A stretch of DNA of 64,000 nucleotides from Streptomyces cinerochromogenes. GTDB taxonomy: Bacteria > Actinomycetota > Actinomycetes > Streptomycetales > Streptomycetaceae. This document shows, piece after piece, positions 42,445-51,197 of the stretch (the first letter of the stretch is position 1; each line of letters starts with the position of its first letter). The stretch lies in assembly GCF_014648635.1 (NCBI RefSeq), contig NZ_BMRM01000015.1, forward strand, positions 62,001-126,000, read 5' to 3'. The notes beneath the pieces were generated by a model. That model was not told where the DNA came from. It was given only the letters and a program-made list of their open reading frames with translations, and did no database searches. The translations under genes and the position numbers were made by a program.

Positions 42445-43602
42445 GTGTCCAAATCGCCGGTGAGAGCACAGGCCAAGGGGGCTGGGCGGGTGGTTGTACG
42501 TCGGGATTCCGCTGTGGGCGAACAGAGCCCCGGAGGAAGTAGCAAAACAGGCAAATCAGCTAAAAAGACTCCCGCTGCCGCGAAGAAGGCCTCGACCGGG
42601 GAGAAGAAGGCCCCGGCCACCGCGAAGAAGGTCCCGGCCACCGCGAAGAAGGCCCCGGTCGCCGCCGGAAAGGGCCCGGATCCTGAGGCCGTGAAGAAGA
42701 CTCCCGCCGCGAAGAAGACTCCCACCGTGGCGAAGAAGCCGCCCGCCGCCGTGAAGACGGACGCGGCCGTCGAGAAGCCCGCCAAGAAGGCCGCCACGGT
42801 CAGGAAGATCGCCGTCAGGCCGCCGTCCGGCGAATCCTCCACGGCCCTGGTCCGCCGCGCCCGCCGTATCAACCGCGAGCTGGCCGAGGTGTACCCGTAC
42901 GCGCACCCCGAACTGGACTTCGAGAACCCCTTCCAGCTGCTGGTCGCCACCGTCCTGTCGGCGCAGACCACCGACCTGCGCGTCAACCAGACCACCCCCG
43001 GCCTCTTCGCCCGGTACCCCACCCCCGAGGACCTCGCCGCCGCCAACCCGGAGGAGGTCGAGGAGATCCTGCGCCCCTGCGGCTTCTTCCGGGCCAAGAC
43101 CAGGTCGGTCATAGGGCTCTCCAAGGCGCTCGTCGAGAACTTCGGCGGCGAGGTGCCCGGCAGGCTGGAGGACCTGGTCACGCTGCCCGGCGTGGGCCGC
43201 AAGACCGCCTTCGTCGTCCTGGGCAACGCCTTCGGCCGGCCCGGGATCACCGTGGACACCCACTTCCAGCGGCTGGTAAGGCGCTGGCAGTGGACCGACG
43301 AGACCGACCCCGACAAGATCGAGGCCGCCGTCGGCGCGCTCTTCCCGAAGAGCGACTGGACCGACCTGTCCCACCACGTCATCTGGCACGGCCGCCGCAT
43401 CTGCCACGCCCGCAAGCCCGCCTGCGGCGCCTGCCCCATCGCACCGCTCTGCCCGGCCTACGGCGAGGGCGAGACCGACCCGGAGAAGGCGAAGAAGCTG
43501 CTGAAGTACGAGAAGGGCGGCTTCCCGGGGCAGCGGCTCAAGCCCCCGCAGGCGTACCTCGACGCGGGCGGCACACCGGCGCCGCCGCTGGGGGCCGCGT
43601 GA
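42445..43602 (+). CDS. nth: Endonuclease III with Lys/Ala-rich N-terminal extension
   Basis: A 385-residue DNA glycosylase/AP lyase for oxidised pyrimidines. The core (residues 130-345) has the helix-hairpin-helix LPGVGRKTAFVVLG with the catalytic Lys, VDTHFQRLVRRW with the catalytic Asp, and the 4Fe-4S loop C-x6-C-x2-C-x5-C (CHARKPACGACPIAPLC). Before it come about 125 residues of repeats such as KKTPAAAKK, EKKAPATAKK, KKTPTVAKK, like a histone H1 tail, that should bind DNA or pack nucleoid; usual Nth is about 210-260 residues. The GTG start is leaderless. It is divergent from crp and is followed by a CoA-type NUDIX gene on the same strand. Confidence 0.95.
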   Translation: MSKSPVRAQAKGAGRVVVRRDSAVGEQSPGGSSKTGKSAKKTPAAAKKASTGEKKAPATAKKVPATAKKAPVAAGKGPDPEAVKKTPAAKKTPTVAKKPPAAVKTDAAVEKPAKKAATVRKIAVRPPSGESSTALVRRARRINRELAEVYPYAHPELDFENPFQLLVATVLSAQTTDLRVNQTTPGLFARYPTPEDLAAANPEEVEEILRPCGFFRAKTRSVIGLSKALVENFGGEVPGRLEDLVTLPGVGRKTAFVVLGNAFGRPGITVDTHFQRLVRRWQWTDETDPDKIEAAVGALFPKSDWTDLSHHVIWHGRRICHARKPACGACPIAPLCPAYGEGETDPEKAKKLLKYEKGGFPGQRLKPPQAYLDAGGTPAPPLGAA

Positions 43603-43657
43603 CGGAACGATCTCGGGGGCCTCGGGCGTTGGAGAGGGCAGAGCGACGGGGGTGGCG

Positions 43658-44353
43658 ATGACGAGGGCAAGCGAGACACAGGGCGGTCCGGTGACGCTCA
43701 GCAAGGAAGGGCTGCCGGACTGGCTGGAGCCCGTCGTGCGCGCCGCCGAGACGGTCGAGCCGCGCCAGTTGAGCAGCTTCCTGCCGCCGGAGAACGGCTC
43801 GGGCCGGCAGTCGGCCGTGCTGATCCTGTTCGGCGAGGGAGAGCGCGGTCCCGAGCTGCTGCTCATGGAGCGCGCGGGCTCGCTGCGTTCCCATGCCGGA
43901 CAGCCGTCCTTCCCGGGCGGCGCGCTGGACCCGGAGGACGGCGATCCGCAGGGCGAGGGCCCCCTGCGGGCCGCGCTGCGCGAGGCGGAGGAGGAGACCG
44001 GGCTCGACCCGTCCGGTGTGCAGCTCTTCGGCGTGCTGCCGCGGCTGTACATCCCGGTCAGCGGCTTCGTCGTCTCGCCGGTGCTCGGCTGGTGGCGCGA
44101 GCCCAGCCCGGTCGGCGTCGTCGATCCGAACGAGACCGCGCGGGTCTTCACCGTCCCCGTGGCCGATCTCACGGACCCCGCCCACCGTGCCACCGCCGTC
44201 CACCCCCGTGGCCACACCGGTCCGGCCTTCCTGGTGGAATCGGCCCTGGTCTGGGGCTTCACCGCCGGAGTGATCGACCGCCTGCTGCACTTCGCGGGCT
44301 GGGAGCGGCCCTGGGACCGGGGGCGCCAGGTCCCGCTCGACTGGCACGCATGA
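43658..44353 (+). CDS. NUDIX CoA pyrophosphatase
   Basis: A 231-residue NUDIX protein. The coenzyme A pyrophosphatase signature LLMERAGSLRSHAGQPSFPG directly precedes a NUDIX box GGALDPEDGDPQGE and LRAALREAEEETGLDPS. Members cut CoA or acyl-CoA to phosphopantetheine and 3',5'-ADP. It lies 55 bp after nth and 13 bp before the protease gene and is probably co-transcribed. An upstream in-frame GTG (43652) is equally close; ATG 43658 was taken. The fold and substrate class are good. Confidence 0.9.
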   Translation: MTRASETQGGPVTLSKEGLPDWLEPVVRAAETVEPRQLSSFLPPENGSGRQSAVLILFGEGERGPELLLMERAGSLRSHAGQPSFPGGALDPEDGDPQGEGPLRAALREAEEETGLDPSGVQLFGVLPRLYIPVSGFVVSPVLGWWREPSPVGVVDPNETARVFTVPVADLTDPAHRATAVHPRGHTGPAFLVESALVWGFTAGVIDRLLHFAGWERPWDRGRQVPLDWHA

Positions 44354-44366
44354 CAGGGTGTCGCTT

Positions 44367-45566
44367 GTGAACGTGGTGGACATCCTGTTGCTGATCGCGG
44401 CCGTGTGGTTCGCGGTCGTCGGCTACCGCCAGGGATTCGTCGTCGGCATCCTGTCGGTGATCGGCTTCCTGGGCGGCGGCCTCGTCGCCGTGTACACGCT
44501 TCCCGTGGTCTGGGACGCCGCGACCGACAAGGCGGACGTCGGCACCACCGCGGCCGTCGTCGCGGTGGTCGTCGTCATCGTCTGCGCCTCCATCGGCCAG
44601 GCCCTGACCACGCACCTGGGCAACAAGCTCCGGCGGTACATCACCTGGTCCCACGCCCGCACCCTGGACGCCACCGGCGGCGCGCTGGTCAACGTCGTCG
44701 CGATGCTGCTGGTCGCCTGGCTGATCGGCTCCGCCCTCGCCGGTTCGACCCTGCCCACGCTGCGCAACGAGGTCCGCGGCTCCCAGGTGCTCCACGGGGT
44801 CCGCAAGGCGCTGCCCGACGAGGCCGACACCTGGTTCGCCGATTTCTCCGCGGTCCTCGCGCAGAACGGCTTCCCGCAGGTGTTCAGCCCCTTCGCCAAC
44901 GAGCCCATCCCCGACGTCCGGCCGCCCGACCCCGCCCTCGCGCACAGCGCGGTCGCCTCCCGCGCCCAGCGCTCCATCGTCAAGGTCACCGGCACCGCCC
45001 AGAGCTGCGGCAAGGTCCTGGAGGGCACCGGGTTCGTCTTCTCCGACCGCCGTGTGATGACCAACGCGCACGTCGTCGGCGGGGTCGACGCGCCCCGGGT
45101 GCAGATCGGCGGAGAGGGCCGCAAGTACGACGCGCGGGTCGTGCTGTACGACTGGAAGCGCGACATCGCGGTACTCGACGTACCGGACCTGCGGGCGGGC
45201 GCGCTGCGGTTCACCGCCCAGGACGCCACCGGCGGTGACGACGCGATCGTGGCGGGCTTCCCGGAGAACGGCGCGTACGACGTGCGCGCCGCGCGCGTGC
45301 GCGGGCGCATCGAGGCCGACGGCGCGGACATCTACCACCGCGGCACGGTCCGCCGGGACGTCTACTCCCTGTACGCCACCGTCCGCCCGGGCAACTCCGG
45401 CGGTCCCCTGCTCACGCCGGACGGCAAGGTGTACGGCGTGGTGTTCGCCAAGTCCCTCGACGACGCGGACACCGGCTACGCCCTGACGGTGGACGAGATC
45501 CAGTCCGACATCGAGCGGGGCCGTACGGCGAACGAGCAGGTGGGTACGGACAGCTGCGCCCTGTAG
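44367..45566 (+). CDS. MarP-type membrane serine protease
   Basis: A 399-residue protein with two parts. Residues 1-130 are four membrane helices of the CvpA type (VVDILLLIAAVWFAVVGYRQ, GILSVIGFLGGGLVAVYTLP, AAVVAVVVVIVCASIGQALT, LVNVVAMLLVAWLIGSAL). Residues 190-395 form an extracytoplasmic trypsin-like domain with His in TNAHVV, Asp in DWKRDIAVLDV and Ser in RPGNSGGPLL. The mycobacterial homologue MarP is needed for survival in acid and activates the RipA hydrolase. GTG 44367 is chosen because AGGG is nine bases upstream; GTG 44358 is possible. A RipA-like NlpC protein is encoded at 11161, but not near enough to imply pairing. Confidence 0.9.
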   Translation: MNVVDILLLIAAVWFAVVGYRQGFVVGILSVIGFLGGGLVAVYTLPVVWDAATDKADVGTTAAVVAVVVVIVCASIGQALTTHLGNKLRRYITWSHARTLDATGGALVNVVAMLLVAWLIGSALAGSTLPTLRNEVRGSQVLHGVRKALPDEADTWFADFSAVLAQNGFPQVFSPFANEPIPDVRPPDPALAHSAVASRAQRSIVKVTGTAQSCGKVLEGTGFVFSDRRVMTNAHVVGGVDAPRVQIGGEGRKYDARVVLYDWKRDIAVLDVPDLRAGALRFTAQDATGGDDAIVAGFPENGAYDVRAARVRGRIEADGADIYHRGTVRRDVYSLYATVRPGNSGGPLLTPDGKVYGVVFAKSLDDADTGYALTVDEIQSDIERGRTANEQVGTDSCAL

Positions 45567-45581
45567 GCGCCGCGGGGGCGT

Positions 45582-45761
45582 TCAGCCCCGCGGGTGACGC
45601 AGGCGCACCGAGACCCAGCGGGCCCGGCGGCGCAGGATGCGCGGGATCCCCACCCGGAGGTCTGCTTCCGCGAGTTGCGGGGTGCCGCGCTGTGCCGTGC
45701 TCAGGCCCGTGGCCGAGCGGCGGTTGCGGGGTGCGTCACTGTAGTCGTGCGTCCAGCCCAT
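45582..45761 (-). CDS. Small basic protein, 59 residues
   Basis: A short frame from ATG 45761 encodes a 59-residue Arg-rich protein with MGWTHDYSDAPRNRRSATGL at the start and RVGIPRILRRRARWVSVRLR near the end. About 88% of its third codon positions are G or C, which is as high as in the flanking genes and unlike a random antisense frame. It is convergent with the protease gene, 15 bp from its stop. Only a weak ribosome site is visible. It may be a nucleic-acid or membrane-binding small protein. I know no family. The stretch 45762-45899 beyond it shows no gene. Confidence 0.5.
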   Translation of the reverse strand: MGWTHDYSDAPRNRRSATGLSTAQRGTPQLAEADLRVGIPRILRRRARWVSVRLRHPRG

Positions 45762-45899
45762 ACCCCGACGTGTGCCCCCGCCCCAAGGTCGATAACCGCC
45801 CGTGCGCCCCCCAATTGGCCTATGCGGCAGGCATGTGGCCGTTCGGGGGGCAACTGTTCAGGAACCGGATACTCCACGCACGCTTCCGCCACCGGACCG

Positions 45900-46823
45900 T
45901 CACCGGTCGGGCTCGGGATCCCTGAGCCAGCTGATCAGCTCGGTGGAGAAGGCCTGCGGGTCCTCCTCGTGCGGGAAGTGGCCGAGGCCGTCGAACAGCC
46001 GCCAGCGGTACGGCGCTTCGACGTACTCGCCGGAACCGGCCGCGCTGCGCGTACGGGTCACCGGGTCCAGCGAGCCGTGCAGATGCAGCGTCGGCACCCG
46101 CACCGGCCGCTTCATCCGGCGGTAGAACTGCACCCCGTCCGGGCGGGCCAGCGACCGCACCAGCCAGCGGTACGGCTCGATCGAGCAGTGCGCGGTGGAG
46201 GGGATGCACATGGCCCGCTGGTACGTCTCCACGGCCGTGTCCTCCGGCGGCCGCGGCCCGGACCAGTCCCGGATCAGACGGCCCGCCAGCGCGCCGTCGT
46301 CGGCGGTCAGTTGGCGCTCGGGGAGCCAGGGCCGCTGGAACCCCCAGATGTAGGAGCTGGCGGCCGTCTGCCGGGCGTCCCGCAGCATCGCCGCGCGCCA
46401 GCGCCGCGGGTGCGGCATCGACACCACCGCCAGGCGCCGTACGAGCTTGGGCCGCATGGCCGCCGCCGTCCACGCCAGGTAACCGCCGAGGTCGTGGCCG
46501 ACCAGCGCCGCGTCCGGCTCGCCGAGCGAGCGGATGACGCCGGTGACGTCCAGCGCGAGGTTGGCGGGGTCGTACCCGCGGGGCGTGCGGTCGCTGCCGC
46601 CGACGCCCCGCAGGTCCATCGCCACCGCCCGGTAGCCCGCGTCGGCGAGCGCGGTCAGCTGGTGCCGCCACGTCCACCAGAACTGCGGGAAGCCGTGCAG
46701 GAGCAGCACCAGGGGACCGTCGCCGAGTTCGGCGATGTGGAAGCGCGCGCCGTTGGCGGCGACGTCCCTGTGACTCCAGGGACCTTCGATCCGTACGGCC
46801 GAGGGAGCGGCGGGGTCCGTCAT
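45900..46823 (-). CDS. Epoxide-hydrolase-like alpha/beta hydrolase
   Basis: A 307-residue alpha/beta hydrolase. The oxyanion motif LLHGFPQFWWTWRHQ (HGxP) is near residue 41, and the nucleophile elbow is VGHDLGGYLAW with Asp, not Ser, which points to epoxide hydrolases or haloalkane dehalogenases. DGLGHFPHEEDP near residue 285 contains the catalytic His. A cap domain lies in between. Likely role: hydrolysis of an epoxide or halide in the cytoplasm; substrate unknown. Its ATG overlaps the stop of the upstream holin-X type gene by four bases, so these are co-translated. Confidence 0.88.
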   Translation of the reverse strand: MTDPAAPSAVRIEGPWSHRDVAANGARFHIAELGDGPLVLLLHGFPQFWWTWRHQLTALADAGYRAVAMDLRGVGGSDRTPRGYDPANLALDVTGVIRSLGEPDAALVGHDLGGYLAWTAAAMRPKLVRRLAVVSMPHPRRWRAAMLRDARQTAASSYIWGFQRPWLPERQLTADDGALAGRLIRDWSGPRPPEDTAVETYQRAMCIPSTAHCSIEPYRWLVRSLARPDGVQFYRRMKRPVRVPTLHLHGSLDPVTRTRSAAGSGEYVEAPYRWRLFDGLGHFPHEEDPQAFSTELISWLRDPEPDR

Positions 46824-47308
46824 GACGATGAGCGTGCCACAGCCTCGATGGCGGCGGGACCCTGCTCCTCGGGCAGCTCCCGGCGCGGGTGCGGCTTGGC
46901 GTTCTGCAGGACGCCCGCGGTCTCCTTCATCGAGGCGGCCACCTTCTGCGGGCCCTGGCCCTTCTTGGCCTTCTTCGCGAACGTCACGCCGATCAGGGCG
47001 AGGAGGCCGGCGGCCAGGACGTTGGCCGCGAAGGACAGCAGGAAGCAGACGGCCAGGTTCCAGCCGCTCCAGGTGCGGATGCCGTACGCCAGCGCGAAGT
47101 TGAGCATCGGCAGGGAGAACACCAGCACCGCGCCCGCCATGGAGAAGGCGCCGCCGCTCATCGCGCCGCGCTTCACGTCCTGCTTCAGCTGGGCCTTGGC
47201 CAGCGCGATCTCGTCGTGCACCAGCGCCGACAATTCGGTCGTCGCCGAGGCGAACAGCTGGCCGATGCTGCGTTCGGCGCCGACCGGGCTGCCGTCGGGT
47301 GCGCTCAT
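46820..47308 (-). CDS. Phage holin family / holin-X (DUF1469) membrane protein
   Basis: A 162-residue protein. An amphipathic N-terminus with SIGQLFASATTELSALVHDE and IALAKAQLKQDVKR leads to two membrane helices, FSMAGAVLVFSLPMLNFAL and LAVCFLLSFAANVLAAGLLA, followed by a Lys/Pro-rich tail. This is the actinobacterial holin-X (DUF1469) layout. Despite the name, these are chromosomal genes found throughout the order and no phage genes are near. GGGAGAA lies before ATG 47308. It is the first gene of an operon with the epoxide-hydrolase-like gene. Confidence 0.88.
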   Translation of the reverse strand: MSAPDGSPVGAERSIGQLFASATTELSALVHDEIALAKAQLKQDVKRGAMSGGAFSMAGAVLVFSLPMLNFALAYGIRTWSGWNLAVCFLLSFAANVLAAGLLALIGVTFAKKAKKGQGPQKVAASMKETAGVLQNAKPHPRRELPEEQGPAAIEAVARSSS

Positions 47309-47386
47309 CGCGTTCTCCCTCAGAGGTCTCTCGTGGGTCCTACGTACCGTCTTGCGTACCGTCTTGATTTGTACCGTCTCGTCAGA

Positions 47387-48820
47387 TCATGCCGGACGGC
47401 CGTCATCCTCGCCTGCCCCGCCCGGTACTTCCGCAAGCCCGTGGCGGGCCTCGGCGGCCAGCCGCCGGTGTTCGGCGGCCTTGCGCTCGTGGATCTCGGC
47501 CATCCGGAGGTGGTAAGCCGGGTCGTCCTGCTCGTAGATGTCCGGGATGCCGTCGAGATCCTCGTCACGCTCCTCCTCCTCGCACAGCCTGCGGTACCTG
47601 GCGTTGCGCAGCTTCAGCAGCACCGTGGCGCACACCGCCGCGATCAGCGAGCCGGTGAGGACGGCCGCCTTCACCTCGTCGGTCAGCACCGCGTCGCCCT
47701 CGAAGGCCAGCTCGCCGATGAGCAGGGAGACCGTGAAGCCGATCCCGGCGAGCGACGCCACCGCGAAGACGTCGGCCCACGCCAGGTCCTCGCTGAGCTG
47801 CGCGCGGGTGAAGCGGACGGTCAGCCAGGTGCCGCCGAAGATGCCGAGCGTCTTGCCCACGACCAGGCCGAGCACCACGCCGAGCGTCTCCGGCCGGGTG
47901 AACACGTCCCCGAGCGCCCCGCCGGATACCGGCACACCGGCGCTGAACAGCGCGAACAGTGGTACGGCGAGCCCGGCCGACAGGGGCCGCACCAGATGCT
48001 CGATGCGCTCGGCCGGCGAGCGCTCCTCACCCTCCCGGGTGGTGCAGCGCAGCATCAGGCCCATCGCCACACCGGCGATGGTGGCGTGCACGCCGCTGTT
48101 GTACATGAGCGCCCAGACGACGACCGCGAGCGGCACGTACACGTACCAGCCGCGTACGCCTCTGCGCAGCAGCAGCCAGAAGACGGCGAGGCCGGCGGCG
48201 GCCCCGCCGAGAGCGGCGAAGTTCAGCCGGTCGGTGAAGAAGACCGCGATGATCAGGATCGCGAAGAGGTCGTCGACGACCGCGAGGGTCAGCAGGAAGG
48301 CGCGCAGGGCGCTGGGCAGCGAGGTGCCGATGACCGCGAGGACGGCGAGCGCGAAGGCGATGTCGGTGGCGGTGGGCACCGCCCAGCCGTGGGTGGAGCC
48401 GCCGCCGGTGACGTTGGTGAGCGTGTACACGAGCGCCGGTACGGCCATCCCGCACAGCGCCGCCACCACCGGCAGCACCGCGGCTCTGGGGTCGCGCAGG
48501 TCGCCCGCGACCAGCTCGCGCTTCAGCTCGATCCCGGCGACGAAGAAGAACACGGCGAGCAGCCCGTCGGCGGCCCAGTGGGCGACGGAGAGGTCCAGTC
48601 CCAGGGCGCCGGGGCCGAGGCGGAAGTGGGCGACGGTCTCGTAGCCGTGGTGGAGCCCGGGTATGTTCGCCCAGGCCAGCGCGGCCAGGGCGGCGAGGAG
48701 CAGCAGGACACCACCGACGGTCTCGGTGCGCAGGGCGTCCGCGACGAAGGTCCGCTCGGGCAGGGACAGACGGCCGAGGACCTTGCGGGCGGTGCGGGAA
48801 ACGGGGCGGGGCGCGGTCAC
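47387..48820 (-). CDS. nhaA: Na+/H+ antiporter NhaA
   Basis: A 477-residue NhaA-type antiporter with about 12 membrane helices. The two buried Asp of the transport site are in LTLAVVDDLFAILIIAVFFT. GGSTHGWAVPTATDIAFALA carries the conserved TDIAF, and VFFFVAGIELKRELVAGDLR the membrane-entry motif. The last 75 residues are a charged cytoplasmic tail (CEEEERDEDLDGIPDIYEQD) that is not in E. coli NhaA of 388 residues. The GTG start at 48820 is set by GGAGGT five bases ahead. It exchanges sodium or lithium for protons and helps cytoplasmic pH control. An inverted repeat lies 75 bp upstream. Confidence 0.95.
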   Translation of the reverse strand: MTAPRPVSRTARKVLGRLSLPERTFVADALRTETVGGVLLLLAALAALAWANIPGLHHGYETVAHFRLGPGALGLDLSVAHWAADGLLAVFFFVAGIELKRELVAGDLRDPRAAVLPVVAALCGMAVPALVYTLTNVTGGGSTHGWAVPTATDIAFALAVLAVIGTSLPSALRAFLLTLAVVDDLFAILIIAVFFTDRLNFAALGGAAAGLAVFWLLLRRGVRGWYVYVPLAVVVWALMYNSGVHATIAGVAMGLMLRCTTREGEERSPAERIEHLVRPLSAGLAVPLFALFSAGVPVSGGALGDVFTRPETLGVVLGLVVGKTLGIFGGTWLTVRFTRAQLSEDLAWADVFAVASLAGIGFTVSLLIGELAFEGDAVLTDEVKAAVLTGSLIAAVCATVLLKLRNARYRRLCEEEERDEDLDGIPDIYEQDDPAYHLRMAEIHERKAAEHRRLAAEARHGLAEVPGGAGEDDGRPA

Positions 48821-48894
48821 GGGAGACCTCCGGGGCAGGCGGGACTCACATGCCGACCAGACTTCCCGGCTCACCTTGAGTGCCGCGTCGTACG

Positions 48895-48921
48895 GCACTT
48901 TGTTTACTTTACCTAAAGTGC
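48895..48921. promoter_or_regulatory. Inverted repeat upstream of nhaA
   Basis: GCACTTT and AAAGTGC surround a 13-base AT-rich spacer in the likely nhaA promoter. It is conspicuous in so GC-rich a genome and could be an operator. Confidence 0.4.
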
Positions 48922-49024
48922 TCGCGCGGGGCCCGGTGACGATGGTCCCGGGGATGCGGGTCGGGCGACGCGGTCCGGTGACGCGGTCCGGTGACGCGAG
49001 TCCGATGATCTTCACCGTGGACGC

Positions 49025-49066
49025 CCGAGGGGCACCCGGCACGTTCGCCGTCCGGGTGCCCCTCGG
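49025..49066 (-). terminator. Terminator downstream of acs
   Basis: A 15-bp stem with a 12-base loop lies 85 bp beyond the acs stop. Confidence 0.65.
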
Positions 49067-49082
49067 GGTGTCGCTCAGTCCC

Positions 49083-49147
49083 GTGCTGCTCGGTCCGTGC
49101 TGCTCGCTCCGGTGCTGCTCCGCCCGTGCTGCTCGGTCCCGTGCTGC
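49083..49147. repeat. Five GTGCTGCTC tandem repeats
   Basis: Five copies of GTGCTGCTC, spaced 13-15 bp apart, lie between the acs stop and its terminator. Confidence 0.7.
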
Positions 49148-49149
49148 TC

Positions 49150-51105
49150 TCAGTCCTCGCTCGGCGCCGCGGGCAGCTTGGTCTGGATGAGGTCCATGAC
49201 CGTGGAGTCGGTCAGCGTGGTGACGTCTCCCAGCTGGCGGTTCTCGGCGACGTCCCGCAGCAGCCGGCGCATGATCTTGCCGGAGCGGGTCTTCGGCAGC
49301 TCGGCCACCGGCAGGATCCGCTTGGGCTTGGCGATCGGGCCGAGCGTGGCGCCGACGTGGTCGCGCAGCTCACCGACGAGCGCCTCGTTCTCCGACGCGG
49401 TGCCGCGCAGGATCACGAAGGCGACGATGGCCTGGCCGGTGGTCTCGTCCGCGGCGCCCACGACGGCGGCCTCCGCGACCGACGGGTGCGAGACGAGCGC
49501 CGACTCCACCTCGGTGGTGGAGATGTTGTGCCCGGAGACGAGCATGACGTCGTCCACCCGGCCCAGCAGCCAGATGTCCCCGTCGTCGTCCTTCTTCGCC
49601 CCGTCCCCGGCGAAGTACTTGCCCTCGAAGCGGGACCAGTACGTGTCGATGAACCGCTGGTCGTCACCCCAGATGGTGCGCAGCATCGACGGCCACGGCT
49701 CGGTCAGCACCAGGTAGCCGCCACCGCCGTTCGGTACCTCGTTCGCCTCGTCGTCGACGACGGTGGCGCTGATACCGGGCAGCGGACGCTGGGCGGAGCC
49801 CGGCTTGGCCTCGGTGACGCCGGGCAGCGGCGAGATCATCATGGCGCCGGTCTCGGTCTGCCACCAGGTGTCCACGACCGGCGTCCGGTCGGCACCGATG
49901 TGCTTGCGGTACCAGACCCACGCCTCGGGGTTGATGGGCTCGCCCACCGAGCCGAGGACACGCAGGGAGGACAGGTCGAACTTGGCGGGGATGTCGTCGC
50001 CCCACTTCATGAACGTCCGGATCGCGGTCGGCGCGGTGTAGAGGGTCGTGACCTTGTACTTCTGCACGATCTCCCAGAACCGGCCCTGGTGCGGGGTGTC
50101 CGGCGTGCCCTCGTACATCACCTGCGTCGCGCCGTTGGCCAGCGGGCCGTACACGATGTAGGAGTGCCCGGTGACCCAGCCGACGTCGGCCGTGCACCAG
50201 TACACGTCCGTCTCCGGCTTGAGGTCGAAGACCGCCCAGTGGGTGTAGGCCGCCTGGGTGAGGTAGCCGCCGGAGGTGTGCAGGATGCCCTTCGGCTTCC
50301 CCGTCGTACCGGAGGTGTAGAGGATGAACAGCGGGTGCTCCGCCTCGAACGCCTCCGGGGTGTGCTCGGCGGACTGGCGGCCCACCAGCTCGTGCCACCA
50401 CAGGTCGCGGCCCTCGGTCCAGGCGACCTCCTGGCCGGTACGGCGCACCACCAGCACGTGCTCGACGTTGTCGACCTTGCCGATCGCCTCGTCCACGGCC
50501 GGCTTGAGCGCGGACGGCTTGCCGCGCCGGTAGCCGCCGTCGGCGGTGATGACGACCTTGGCGTCCGCGTCCTGGATCCGGGTCGCGAGCGCGTCGGCCG
50601 AGAAGCCGCCGAAGACGACCGAGTGGGCCGCGCCGATCCGGGCCGAGGCCAGCATCGCGATCGCGGTCTCCGGGATCATCGGCATGTAGATGGCGACCCG
50701 GTCGCCCTTGCGCACGCCCAGCTCCAGCAGGGCGTTGGCGGCCTTGGAGACCTCGTCCTGCAGCTCCGCGTAGGTGATCGCGCGGCTGTCGCCGGGCTCC
50801 CCCTCGAAGTGGATGGCGACGCGGTCCCCGTGCCCGGCCTCCACATGCCGGTCCACGCAGTTGTACGCGACGTTCAGCTCGCCGTCCTTGAACCACTTCG
50901 CGAACGGAGGGTTCGACCAGTCCAGCGTCTCGGTCGGTTCCTTGGCCCAGGTCAGCCGGCGGGCCTGCTCGGCCCAGAAGCCGAGCCTGTCAGCCTTGGC
51001 CTGTTCATACGCCTCCGCGGTGACGTTGGCGTGCGCTGCCAGGTCGGCGGGCGGCGCGAACCTGCGTTCTTCCTTGAGCAGGTTGGCCAGGCTCTCGTTG
51101 CTCAC
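49150..51105 (-). CDS. acs: Acetyl-CoA synthetase
   Basis: A 651-residue AMP-forming ligase that makes acetyl-CoA from acetate, ATP and CoA. The motifs are YTSGTTGKPKG (A3), TWWQTETGAMM (A5), YFAGDGAKKDDDGDIWLLGR (A7/A8) and PKTRSGKIMRR (A10) with the Lys that is usually acetylated to switch off the enzyme. The length is normal. The GTG start at 51105 has GGGAG upstream with seven bases spacing. A GTG-N6-GNCAC match 29 bp upstream suggests control by Crp, which is encoded 9 kb away. It follows a separate SulP-carbonic anhydrase gene on the same strand. Confidence 0.97.
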   Translation of the reverse strand: MSNESLANLLKEERRFAPPADLAAHANVTAEAYEQAKADRLGFWAEQARRLTWAKEPTETLDWSNPPFAKWFKDGELNVAYNCVDRHVEAGHGDRVAIHFEGEPGDSRAITYAELQDEVSKAANALLELGVRKGDRVAIYMPMIPETAIAMLASARIGAAHSVVFGGFSADALATRIQDADAKVVITADGGYRRGKPSALKPAVDEAIGKVDNVEHVLVVRRTGQEVAWTEGRDLWWHELVGRQSAEHTPEAFEAEHPLFILYTSGTTGKPKGILHTSGGYLTQAAYTHWAVFDLKPETDVYWCTADVGWVTGHSYIVYGPLANGATQVMYEGTPDTPHQGRFWEIVQKYKVTTLYTAPTAIRTFMKWGDDIPAKFDLSSLRVLGSVGEPINPEAWVWYRKHIGADRTPVVDTWWQTETGAMMISPLPGVTEAKPGSAQRPLPGISATVVDDEANEVPNGGGGYLVLTEPWPSMLRTIWGDDQRFIDTYWSRFEGKYFAGDGAKKDDDGDIWLLGRVDDVMLVSGHNISTTEVESALVSHPSVAEAAVVGAADETTGQAIVAFVILRGTASENEALVGELRDHVGATLGPIAKPKRILPVAELPKTRSGKIMRRLLRDVAENRQLGDVTTLTDSTVMDLIQTKLPAAPSED

Positions 51106-51133
51106 GACATCTCCCTTTCCAAGGGTGTCCGTT

Positions 51134-51147
51134 GTGTCCCAGGCCAC
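51134..51147. promoter_or_regulatory. Possible Crp site upstream of acs
   Basis: GTGTCCCAGGCCAC fits GTG-N6-GNCAC exactly and lies 29-42 bp before the acs start, within the leader or promoter. Confidence 0.45.
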
Positions 51148-51197
51148 AGCTCATCAGACGCGGGGGGCGGATGACAAGGGTCGACCGAAAAATTGGT

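Noticed and set aside
46820..47308. Prophage remnant
   Set aside because: The holin-X type gene is a common chromosomal gene and no other phage gene is nearby.
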